Origin: an uncultured Bacilli bacterium
GTDB taxonomy: Bacteria; Bacillota_I; Bacilli_A; ML615J-28; CAG-313
Length of the DNA stretch: 5,557 nucleotides
Assembly (NCBI GenBank): GCA_947627685.1
Contig: CANQWZ010000085.1
Coordinates: 1 to 5,557, forward strand
Direction of reading: 5' to 3'
Shown: positions 1-5,557 of the stretch, piece by piece
How the letters are laid out: each line of letters opens with the position of its first letter
Numbering within the stretch: the stretch's first letter is position 1
Translations under genes and position numbers: made by a program
The notes under the pieces: model-generated
Told to the model about the DNA's origin: nothing
Seen by the model: the letters and a program-made list of their open reading frames with translations, nothing else
Databases searched by the model: none

Positions 1-948
1 ATACAAATTATATGAAAAATTCATTTTATTAAAGGCATTTACAAATTCTTCACGACTCTTATATAAGTAAAGATCCCAAGAACCACCATTTAATTCATAA
101 GTGATTGTAAATTCAGAACGTTCCCATTTTGGATATAAATCAATGTTACCAGTTTTGCCTGCAGCAATTTCAGTAACAATATCACCTTCAAGGGCAGCAT
201 TGTCATACCAACCAACAAATTTGTATCCTTTTTTAGTTGGAGCTTTTAATTCAACAGGTAAATGTAATGTATTATAACCAGCTGGATTTTCGGCGTTGTT
301 TTCTTCACCTTCACCTAAATGATAATTAATAGTAAAGTCAGATTCTACTACGGTAATTGTGAAAGTATATTCACGATAATATGCAGGTTCTGTTTGACTA
401 ACACGTGCAACAATTATCGCTGTTCCTACACTAACAGCAGTCATTTTACCTTCTTTAGTAATAGAAACTACATCCTCATTAGCAGATTTAAATGATACTT
501 CTGCTTCTGCATAATCAGGAATAAATTTATAAGTTACGTCTTTAACTTCGCCTTTAGCTAAATTATATTCAGTAGGTATATCAAATTGTACTTCAGGAAG
601 TTTACTAGATACAACTTTAACAGTTGCTGTATCATATGCAATTGCTTTATCAGGATAAACAACTTTAATTACTGTTTCTCCTACTTGCACTCCTGTTAAT
701 TTACCATCAGAATAAGTTGCAATAGAATCATCATATGATGTATATTGAAGTTTATCGGCAATATCACCAACAGCTGATCCTTTGCTAATTATTGGTTCAA
801 CATTAATTGTTTGGCCAACAACTACTTCATATGTTTTATTATCAAATTTAATCTTTACATAATCAGTATTTTTAGTACATGCAGCCATGCCAAATAATAT
901 GCCAACAATAGCTAAAAATAAGAAAAATCTTTTTCTAAAGTTTAACAT
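1..948 (-). CDS. Surface lipoprotein with Big_2 and InlB-type repeats (3' end cut off by window)
   Basis: The reading frame is open from ATG at 948 to the window edge, giving 316 residues with no stop, so the C-terminus is missing. The start is fixed by AAGGAG at 955-960, six bases upstream. The N-terminus is a lipoprotein signal: MLNFRKR, a hydrophobic core at about 8-20, then a lipobox-like M-A-A-C with Cys24 as the predicted lipidated residue (Met at -3 is a little unusual). Residues 30-113 and 119-201 each look like a bacterial Ig-like Big_2 domain; the first shows the typical DGKLTGVQVGETVIKV pattern. Residues 204-277 match a Listeria-Bacteroides (Flg_new/InlB B-type) repeat, with GYKFVGWYDN and LYPKWE. 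A related unit begins at about 280 (FTITYELNGGSW). Such proteins are usually anchored outside the membrane and may bind ligands or form a stalk; the ligand is unknown. It has its own promoter and lies behind the dnaJ terminator, so it is probably not part of the chaperone operon. Confidence 0.9.
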   Translation of the reverse strand, partial: MLNFRKRFFLFLAIVGILFGMAACTKNTDYVKIKFDNKTYEVVVGQTINVEPIISKGSAVGDIADKLQYTSYDDSIATYSDGKLTGVQVGETVIKVVYPDKAIAYDTATVKVVSSKLPEVQFDIPTEYNLAKGEVKDVTYKFIPDYAEAEVSFKSANEDVVSITKEGKMTAVSVGTAIIVARVSQTEPAYYREYTFTITVVESDFTINYHLGEGEENNAENPAGYNTLHLPVELKAPTKKGYKFVGWYDNAALEGDIVTEIAAGKTGNIDLYPKWERSEFTITYELNGGSWDLYLYKSREEFVNAFNKMNFSYNLY

Positions 949-986
949 GATATTCTCCTTTTCATTTTTCGTTTATTTTACACCTT

Positions 987-1015
987 ATTATATCACTTTT
1001 TAAAAAAACAAGCAA
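987..1015 (-). promoter_or_regulatory. Sigma-A-type promoter of the lipoprotein gene (extended -10)
   Basis: On the minus strand there is a perfect TATAAT at 992-987, preceded directly by TGA (995-993), giving an extended -10 (TGnTATAAT). A weaker -35 candidate, TTGCTT at 1015-1010, lies 17 bases upstream, the ideal spacing; it matches TTGACA only in its first three bases. Transcription would start near 980, leaving a leader of roughly 30 bases with the AAGGAG ribosome binding site at 960-955. The motif match is direct; promoter activity is inferred. Confidence 0.72.
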
Positions 1016-1025
1016 GCGTTTTCAT
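1011..1025 (-). promoter_or_regulatory. cre-like (CcpA/LacI-family) operator overlapping the -35 region
   Basis: The minus strand reads ATGAAAACGCTTGCT here. This fits the loose catabolite-responsive element pattern WTGNAANCGNWNNCW, including the central CG, but deviates at two positions from the stricter TGWAANCGNTNWCA. It covers the candidate -35 hexamer of the lipoprotein promoter, where a bound LacI-family regulator would be expected to repress. It stands out as one of very few CG-containing stretches in an extremely AT-rich spacer. No regulator gene is visible in the window, so assignment to CcpA is a guess. Confidence 0.35.
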
Positions 1026-1062
1026 TTTTTTATTTAAAAAAATAATGATTTTTTTTAAAAAG
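1021..1062. other. Low-complexity A/T tract in the spacer
   Basis: Between the cre-like site and the first inverted repeat lies a stretch made almost wholly of alternating T and A runs, with runs of seven or eight T and seven A. I see no gene or defined motif in it. It may act as an upstream (UP-like) or bent-DNA element for the lipoprotein promoter, lying at about -40 to -80 from the inferred start, but this is only a positional inference. Confidence 0.3.
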
Positions 1063-1070
1063 GTAAGCGT

Positions 1071-1122
1071 AAGCAGTAAAAAACAATTATGTTTTTAGCA
1101 AAATTATTATTTTTTACTGCTT
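1071..1122. repeat. Perfect 13-bp inverted repeat with 26-base loop
   Basis: AAGCAGTAAAAAA at 1071-1083 is the exact reverse complement of TTTTTTACTGCTT at 1110-1122, and the intervening loop is 1084-1109. The A/T run sits on the loop side of the stem, so no U-tract follows the hairpin on either strand; this does not look like an intrinsic terminator. It overlaps a tandem GTAAGC GTAAGC (1063-1074) at its lower edge. A weak TATAAT at 1134-1129 (minus strand) lies just outside the upper arm. The function is unknown: candidates are an RNA stem, a protein-binding palindrome, or a remnant of a small mobile element. Confidence 0.6.
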
Positions 1123-1134
1123 CATAGTATTATA

Positions 1135-1191
1135 TTTTAGGAAATATTAAATTATCACTTTTTATTTTTATTTGTCGATTATTTCCTAAAA
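1135..1191. repeat. Perfect 12-bp inverted repeat with 33-base loop, abutting the dnaJ terminator
   Basis: TTTTAGGAAATA at 1135-1146 is the exact reverse complement of TATTTCCTAAAA at 1180-1191, and the loop is 1147-1179. The upper arm shares positions 1188-1191 with the A/T tract of the dnaJ terminator. In a minus-strand read-through RNA, the end of the terminator U-tract would therefore be one arm of this second stem. The GG/CC pair in each arm makes it less likely to be a pure AT-richness artefact. Function is not known. Confidence 0.55.
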
Positions 1192-1218
1192 AAAGTAGCA
1201 TGAAGATGCTACTTTTTT
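1188..1218 (-). terminator. Intrinsic terminator of the hrcA-grpE-dnaK-dnaJ operon
   Basis: The minus strand shows an A-tract, the stem GTAGCAT (1212-1206), the tetraloop CTTC (1205-1202), the pairing arm ATGCTAC (1201-1195), and then seven T (1194-1188). The GC-containing core is 7 bp, and the flanking A and T tracts can add six more pairs. It begins inside the dnaJ TAA stop codon, so the operon ends with almost no 3' untranslated sequence. The plus strand also has six T after the stem, so it could terminate in both directions. Confidence 0.9.
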
Positions 1219-2329
1219 AATTATTTTTAGATTTGAAAAAATTCTTAATCCGTTCAAAAATATTATTATTTTTTGTTTCATCTGTTTTTGATAATTCGGT
1301 AAAAATTTTCTTTTGTTCTGCCGTTAGACTATTAGGTGTCACAACGGTTACGGTTACAATTTGATCGCCTTTTTTACCATTTATTTTATTATCAATGCCT
1401 TTACCTGAAAGTTTTAGTTTAGTACCACTTTGAATGCCAGATGGTATTTTTAAGTTTACCAAACCATATAAAGTTTTTATTTCAATTGATGCACCAAGAG
1501 CAGCTTGGCTGAATGTTATTGGTAAATCTAATAAGATGTTATTACCATCACGTTCAAATATATCATGTTTTTTAACATTAACATGGATTAATAAGTCACC
1601 TGCAGAACCACCCTTAATACCGGCTTCACCTTCACCTGATAATCTTATTACTTGGTCATCAGCAATGCCAGATGGGATTTTTACATTTAATGTTTTTACT
1701 CTTCTTACTCTACCACTACCATTACATTCAGAACATACATGTTTAATTTTTTTACCTGTACCACCACAATCAGGGCAAGTATTTTCACTACGCATCATTC
1801 CTAAAATGGTATTTTGTTGTGTAATAATAGTACCACGGCCATTACATCTTTTACAAGTCTCAATATCATCTTTGGATTCAGCTCCTAAGCCTGCACATTT
1901 TGAACAAGTATCAAGTTTAGTAACCGTTATTTTCTTTTCTACACCAAATGCAGCCTCTTCAAAAGTAATTGTTACATCAACTTGAAGGTCACTTCCTCTT
2001 TTAGCTCCTGATCTTGATCTTGTATTTGCGCCAAAGCCCCCAAAGAAGCTACTAAAAATATCTTCAAAGCCAAAGCCACCTTCGGTACCACCACTTGCAA
2101 AACCATTCATATCTTCAGTACCAAAACGATCATAGTTAGCTTTTTTTTCAGGATTGCTTAAACAGTCATATGCTACTTGAATTTCCGCAAATTTTTCTGT
2201 AGCATTTGGATCAGTTGATACATCTGGATGATATTTTTTAGCAAGACTACGATAAGCCTTTTTTATTTCTTCTTGGGAGGCATCACGCGATACCCCCAAG
2301 ACTTCGTAATAATCTCTTTTAGTTGCCAT
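1217..2329 (-). CDS. dnaJ: Chaperone protein DnaJ (Hsp40, type I)
   Basis: This 370-residue co-chaperone delivers unfolded substrates to DnaK and stimulates its ATPase in the cytoplasm. The full type I layout is visible. The J domain spans about 5-70 with the essential HPD at 34-36. A Gly/Phe-rich linker follows at about 75-105. The zinc-binding domain has four CxxCxGxG motifs starting at Cys142, Cys159, Cys185 and Cys199, all with both cysteines intact. The C-terminal substrate-binding domains run from about 212 to 335, including GDLLIHVNVKKHDIFERDG. Length and motifs are normal for the family. The start ATG at 2329 is preceded by AGGGG at 2340-2336, six bases upstream, and the reading begins with the typical ATKRDYYEVLGV. 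The gene starts 38 bases after dnaK and is the last gene of the operon; its TAA is embedded in the terminator. The C-terminal tail (about 350-370) is Lys/Asn-rich and not conserved. Confidence 0.98.
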   Translation of the reverse strand: MATKRDYYEVLGVSRDASQEEIKKAYRSLAKKYHPDVSTDPNATEKFAEIQVAYDCLSNPEKKANYDRFGTEDMNGFASGGTEGGFGFEDIFSSFFGGFGANTRSRSGAKRGSDLQVDVTITFEEAAFGVEKKITVTKLDTCSKCAGLGAESKDDIETCKRCNGRGTIITQQNTILGMMRSENTCPDCGGTGKKIKHVCSECNGSGRVRRVKTLNVKIPSGIADDQVIRLSGEGEAGIKGGSAGDLLIHVNVKKHDIFERDGNNILLDLPITFSQAALGASIEIKTLYGLVNLKIPSGIQSGTKLKLSGKGIDNKINGKKGDQIVTVTVVTPNSLTAEQKKIFTELSKTDETKNNNIFERIKNFFKSKNN

Positions 2330-2367
2330 AAAAGGCCCCTTTCTTTTGTCTATTTCGTTTTATATTT

Positions 2368-4200
2368 TTATTTATCTGTTTCTTCATAACTTGCATCAAC
2401 TGTACCATCATCATTTTGATGTGAATCATTATTATTTTGATTCTTTGATGCTTGTTCTTGAGCCTTTTGATATGCTTTCATAGCAACACTTTGAGCAGCT
2501 TTTTCAAGCGCTTCTTTTTTAGCTTTAATGGCATCTAAATCTTTTCCTTCAAGAGCTTCTTGTAATTCTTTAGTTGCCTTTTCAATATTAGTCTTTTCTT
2601 CTTCAGTTACTTCAGCTCCTAAATCATCAACTGATTTCTTAGCAGCAAAAATAATTTGTTCGCATTCGTTACGTAAATCGGCTTCCTCTTTTTTAGCTTT
2701 ATCGCTTGCGGCATTTTCTTCAGCTTCTTTTACCATACGATCAATTTCTGATTCACTTAATCCTGAGCCACCACTAATGGTAATGGTTTGAACTTTACCA
2801 GTTCCAAGATCTTTAGCACTAACATGAACAATACCATTGGCATCAATATCAAATTTAACTTCAATTTGAGGAACACCACGAGGTGCTAGAGGAATACCAC
2901 TAAGTTGGAAACGACCAAGTGTCTTATTATCAGCAGCCATTTCTCTTTCACCTTGTAATACATGAATATCTACAGCTGGTTGATTATCAGCAGCAGTTGA
3001 GAATATTTGTGATTTAGATGTAGGAATAGTCGTATTACGTGGAATTAAAACAGTTGATACACCACCTAATGTTTCAATACCTAATGAAAGTGGTGTTACA
3101 TCAAGTAATAATACGTCTTTTACATCACCTGCAAGGACACCACCTTGAATAGCAGCACCCATTGCGACAACTTCATCAGGGTTAATACTACGATTAGGTT
3201 CTTTACCAAGTTCTTTTCTAACTAATTCTTGTACACATGGTATACGAGTTGAACCACCAACAAGTAATACTTGATTAATATCATTAGTTGTTAGACCTGC
3301 ATCTTTTAATGCTTGACGAACTGATTTAGTAGTTGAATCAACTAAGTCACGAATTAATTCTTCAAATTTAGATCTTGTTAATGTCATGTCAAAGTGAACA
3401 GGATTACCTTCTTGATCCATAGCAATGAATGGAATATTAATATCAGTAGTCGTCATACCACTAAGTTCTTTTTTAGCCTTTTCAGCTTCTAATTTTAATC
3501 TGAACATTGCACTCTTATTAGTACTTAAATCAATACCTTGCGTACGTTTAAATTCTTTTACCATGTAATCTACTACACGATTATCGAAGTCATCACCACC
3601 TAAACGGTTATTACCGGCGGTTGCTAAAACTTCATATGTTCCATCAGCAAGTTCAAGGATTGATACGTCAAATGTACCACCACCTAAATCGTATACTAAT
3701 ACTTTTTGTTCTTTATCATTATTTTTATCAATACCATATGCTAAAGCAGCAGCAGTAGGTTCATTGATAATACGTTTTACATCAAGACCAGCAATTCGAC
3801 CAGCATCTTTAGTCGCTTGACGTTCAGCATCGTTAAAATATGCAGGAACAGTAATAACAGCTTCTGTTACTTTTTCACCTAAATATGCCTCAGCTGTGGC
3901 TTTTAGATTTTGAAGAATCATCGCTGAAATTTCTTGAGGAGTGTAATCCTTATTATTAGATTTAATATGAACCTTATAATCAGTTCCCATATGTCTTTTT
4001 ATTGAAAAGACGGTATCCAAATTAGTGGCAGCTTGACGTCTTGCGCTTTCTCCTACCGCAATATCGCCACCCTTAAATGCAACAACAGATGGTGTTGTTC
4101 GCATACCTTCGGCGTTAACAATAACTTTTGATTCGCCACCTTCCATTACTGCTACGCATGAATTTGTTGTTCCAAGGTCAATACCTATAATTTTACTCAT
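2368..4200 (-). CDS. dnaK: Molecular chaperone DnaK (Hsp70)
   Basis: This 610-residue cytoplasmic Hsp70 binds and releases hydrophobic peptide segments in an ATP-driven cycle with DnaJ and GrpE. The three Hsp70 signatures are present: IDLGTTNS (7-14), VYDLGGGTFDVSIL (169-182) and VLLVGGSTRIPCVQEL (311-326). Lys68, Glu147 and Thr176 sit where the catalytic residues of E. coli DnaK (Lys70, Glu171, Thr199) are expected. The hydrophobic interdomain linker VLLLDVTP is at 363-370, followed by the beta substrate-binding domain to about 480 and the helical lid to about 585. The tail is Asn/Asp-rich and ends EETDK. The region after SIKRHMGTDYKV (66-77) is short, lacking the insertion of Gram-negative DnaK, so this is the Firmicutes-type form. 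ATG at 4200 is preceded by AGGAGG with a suitable spacer, the clearest ribosome binding site in the operon. It lies 27 bases after grpE and 38 before dnaJ. No residue looks defective. Confidence 0.99.
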   Translation of the reverse strand: MSKIIGIDLGTTNSCVAVMEGGESKVIVNAEGMRTTPSVVAFKGGDIAVGESARRQAATNLDTVFSIKRHMGTDYKVHIKSNNKDYTPQEISAMILQNLKATAEAYLGEKVTEAVITVPAYFNDAERQATKDAGRIAGLDVKRIINEPTAAALAYGIDKNNDKEQKVLVYDLGGGTFDVSILELADGTYEVLATAGNNRLGGDDFDNRVVDYMVKEFKRTQGIDLSTNKSAMFRLKLEAEKAKKELSGMTTTDINIPFIAMDQEGNPVHFDMTLTRSKFEELIRDLVDSTTKSVRQALKDAGLTTNDINQVLLVGGSTRIPCVQELVRKELGKEPNRSINPDEVVAMGAAIQGGVLAGDVKDVLLLDVTPLSLGIETLGGVSTVLIPRNTTIPTSKSQIFSTAADNQPAVDIHVLQGEREMAADNKTLGRFQLSGIPLAPRGVPQIEVKFDIDANGIVHVSAKDLGTGKVQTITISGGSGLSESEIDRMVKEAEENAASDKAKKEEADLRNECEQIIFAAKKSVDDLGAEVTEEEKTNIEKATKELQEALEGKDLDAIKAKKEALEKAAQSVAMKAYQKAQEQASKNQNNNDSHQNDDGTVDASYEETDK

Positions 4201-4227
4201 AATTAATTCCTCCTATTTTTTTTAAAA

Positions 4228-4878
4228 TTATTTGCTTACCTTGACCATACTAGGTCTTAAAATACGATCCTTATATAAATAGCCTTCCATCACTACTTCA
4301 ACAACGATGTTTGGTTCTACACCTTCTACTTCAACAACTTCTAAAGCTTGATGATAAGCAGGATCAAAGCTTTTATTTAAAGCTTCTATTTTTTTTACAC
4401 CATAATTTTCTAATGCTTGTTTTAATCTGGTATTTACCATTACAAAGCCATTTAGATATTTTTTTAATTTTTCATCTTCAGTTTTAATCGCAACAGCTTT
4501 ATCAAAAACATCAATAACATCAATTATTTCACTGAAAAAATCTTGCATTGCATATTTTCTTTCTTTAATACGTTCTTCATTAGTACGACGTTTAAAGTTT
4601 TCTAAATCAGCGCGATTTCTTAATAGCAAATCATTTAGATTTTTAATTTCTTCACTAAGTTTAGCATTTTCTTCCTCTAAATGTTTTATTTTCTTTTTTA
4701 ATTTTTTATTCAACTTATTGTCTTTTTTTAAATCTTCTTCTAAATCTTCAACTTCTTGAACTAAATCCTCATTCATTAATTCTTCAGAGGATTCTAATTC
4801 ATCATTCTTTTGATTTTCTTCTGAAGATTTTAAAGCTTCTTCTTCTTTTTCTTCTTCACGATAACGATTATTTTCCAT
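4228..4878 (-). CDS. grpE: Nucleotide exchange factor GrpE
   Basis: This 216-residue protein acts as a dimer that drives ADP release from DnaK, resetting its peptide-binding cycle. Residues 1-55 are very rich in Glu/Asp and Lys and probably disordered. Residues about 55-110 form a long charged coiled coil containing LLRNRADLENFKRRTNEE, the GrpE family's conserved (R/A)(D/E)xxNxxKR core. A helical region follows (about 111-160). The C-terminal beta domain (about 165-216) carries FDPAYHQAL and ends with RILRPSMVKVSK, close to the canonical RxLRPAxVxV ending. Length is in the family's usual range. The start at 4878 has AGGTG at 4888-4884, five bases upstream, overlapping the hrcA stop. The 8-base gap to hrcA and 27-base gap to dnaK show co-transcription. 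Only the length and acidity of the N-terminal extension are lineage-specific. Confidence 0.97.
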   Translation of the reverse strand: MENNRYREEEKEEEALKSSEENQKNDELESSEELMNEDLVQEVEDLEEDLKKDNKLNKKLKKKIKHLEEENAKLSEEIKNLNDLLLRNRADLENFKRRTNEERIKERKYAMQDFFSEIIDVIDVFDKAVAIKTEDEKLKKYLNGFVMVNTRLKQALENYGVKKIEALNKSFDPAYHQALEVVEVEGVEPNIVVEVVMEGYLYKDRILRPSMVKVSK

Positions 4879-4883
4879 TTTTT

Positions 4884-4889
4884 CACCTA
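4884..4889 (-). promoter_or_regulatory. grpE ribosome binding site overlapping the hrcA stop codon
   Basis: The minus strand reads TAGGTG here: TAG (4889-4887) ends hrcA, and AGGTG (4888-4884) is the Shine-Dalgarno for the grpE ATG five bases on. A ribosome finishing hrcA therefore sits on the grpE initiation region, which suggests translational coupling. The site also supports 4878 as the grpE start. Confidence 0.7.
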
Positions 4890-5557
4890 TACAATTTTTT
4901 TCATATTTTTAGCAATATATTCCAATAGTGGTATTACCTTATCGTATTCCATTCTTGTTGGTCCAAAAACAGTAATTGCTCCAACACTACCACTACTTGT
5001 TTCATAAGGAACAGTGATAACAGCACAATCTTGCATTACCTTCATTTCATTTTCTTGGCCTATTCTAATATTAATACCCATGCTATCAGATTTTACAATT
5101 CTTAAAATATCCCTACCTTCTAAAACATTTAAAAATTCTCTAACCTTACCAACATCTTGAAATTCTGGTTGTGATAAAATATTATATTTACCACTTACAT
5201 GATATTTATCAGCTACCATTTCTGTGAAAGCATTAACAAAAGCATCTACTAATTCACTATGATAATTGATATAATCTTTAATTTCTTCATTGGTTACATC
5301 ATCTAGCAAATGATTTTTAATATCACTTACTAAACATCCTCGTAGTGCTTCATCTAAAATACTAATGGTCTTTTCAATTTCTCGAAAACTTATACCCATT
5401 GGTACAACAATTCTTTTGCTTTCAACATGTCCTTGATCAGTAATCATTAAGATAACCGCATGATTATCTTTTAATGAGACAAATTCTAATTTTTTAACTC
5501 TTGAATTATATGCGGTTTTACCTAAAGCGATAGTTGCGTAATTGGTAAGTTCTGTTA
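4887..5557 (-). CDS. hrcA: Heat-inducible transcription repressor HrcA (N-terminus cut off by window)
   Basis: HrcA represses class I heat-shock operons by binding CIRCE operators and needs the GroE chaperonin for activity. The frame is open to the window edge: upstream of the Met at 5447 it continues for 36 more codons, reading ELTNYATIALGK then SRVKKLEFVSLKDNHAVIL, which is conserved HrcA sequence. The Met at 5447 is thus internal and the true start lies outside. About 222 codons are visible of a usual length near 340, so the winged-helix DNA-binding domain is missing from view. What is seen is the GAF-like dimerisation part: ITDQGHVESK, the central insert-type helical segment, and the C-terminal signature with GSVGAITVFGPTRMEYDKV near the end. 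The stop TAG overlaps the grpE ribosome binding site. Being first of the visible operon genes, HrcA probably autoregulates the whole unit through a CIRCE element beyond the window. Confidence 0.96.
   Translation of the reverse strand, partial: TELTNYATIALGKTAYNSRVKKLEFVSLKDNHAVILMITDQGHVESKRIVVPMGISFREIEKTISILDEALRGCLVSDIKNHLLDDVTNEEIKDYINYHSELVDAFVNAFTEMVADKYHVSGKYNILSQPEFQDVGKVREFLNVLEGRDILRIVKSDSMGINIRIGQENEMKVMQDCAVITVPYETSSGSVGAITVFGPTRMEYDKVIPLLEYIAKNMKKIV

Larger units (their letters stand above)
991..1164. repeat. Direct repeat pair of a 12-mer in the spacer
   Basis: TATCACTTTTTA occurs exactly at 991-1002 and again at 1153-1164, 162 bases apart. On the minus strand both read TAAAAAGTGATA. 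The lower copy forms the upstream edge of the lipoprotein promoter, supplying the extended -10 TGA and the first bases of the -10. The upper copy has TCGACA (one mismatch to TTGACA) at 1178-1173, 18 bases before a poor -10 (TAATTT, 1154-1149). It could be a degraded second promoter, a regulator binding site, or chance in AT-rich DNA. Confidence 0.4.

Noticed and set aside
942..965. Seven-codon minus-strand mini-ORF (MKRRISC) overlapping the lipoprotein start
   Set aside because: No ribosome binding site precedes its ATG, and its codons are simply the Shine-Dalgarno region of the lipoprotein gene read in another frame.
1071..1122. The 13-bp inverted repeat as a second intrinsic terminator
   Set aside because: The T run is on the loop side of the stem and no T run follows the hairpin on either strand.
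1434..1985. 183-codon plus-strand open frame inside dnaJ
   Set aside because: It lies antisense to conserved DnaJ zinc-finger and C-terminal coding sequence, has no ribosome binding site or recognisable domain, and is explained as a shadow of dnaJ codon use.
2331..2343. Short palindrome AAAGGGGCCTTT around the dnaJ ribosome binding site as a possible RNA thermometer
   Set aside because: Only about four pairs can form with a permissible loop, too weak to hide the site.
2528..2791. 87-codon plus-strand open frame inside dnaK
   Set aside because: It is antisense to the DnaK lid region; the Ser/Ala-rich product mirrors Glu/Lys/Ala codons on the other strand.
949..5557. CIRCE operator for HrcA inside the window
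   Set aside because: No TTAGCACTC/GAGTGCTAA pair is seen in any intergenic gap; a GCACTC within dnaK near 3508 lacks the partner arm.
1..5557. Mycoplasma-type genetic code (TGA as Trp)
   Set aside because: The three Trp codons seen, all in the lipoprotein, are TGG, and no in-frame TGA occurs. No gene ends in TGA either (three TAA, one TAG), so the window gives no support for recoding but cannot exclude it.

Overview
The window is a low-GC, AT-rich bacterial segment with every gene on the minus strand. Read in the transcription direction (from high to low coordinates), it holds the 3' two-thirds of hrcA, then complete grpE, dnaK and dnaJ, a terminator, a structured AT-rich spacer, and the 5' part of a surface lipoprotein gene. 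The order hrcA-grpE-dnaK-dnaJ is the class I heat-shock operon of Firmicutes and relatives. DnaK lacks the nucleotide-binding-domain insertion typical of Gram-negative DnaK, which supports a Firmicutes/Mycoplasmatota-type host. Strong purine-rich ribosome binding sites and a lipoprotein signal peptide fit this. The domain style of the lipoprotein (Big_2 plus InlB/Listeria-Bacteroides-type repeats) suggests an uncultured gut-type Bacilli or Acholeplasma/Izemoplasma-like lineage, but I cannot place the species. Trp is encoded by TGG where it occurs, and stops are TAA or TAG.

Region by region (plus-strand coordinates): 1-948 is the N-terminal 316 residues of a Big_2/InlB-repeat lipoprotein whose 3' end is cut off by the window. 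The 949-1216 spacer holds its promoter (extended -10), a cre-like operator overlapping the -35, a duplicated 12-mer, two long-armed perfect inverted repeats, and the start of the dnaJ terminator. dnaJ is at 1217-2329, dnaK at 2368-4200, grpE at 4228-4878, and hrcA at 4887 to the window edge.

The chaperone genes form one transcription unit, with gaps of 8, 27 and 38 bases and no internal terminator or convincing internal promoter. HrcA represses the operon, DnaK is the ATP-driven Hsp70, DnaJ delivers substrates and stimulates ATP hydrolysis, and GrpE exchanges nucleotide. The expected CIRCE operator would lie upstream of hrcA, outside the window. The chaperone block is ordinary and well conserved. 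The unexplained signal is the spacer between the dnaJ terminator and the lipoprotein gene, and I found no clear evidence of a wholly new system.
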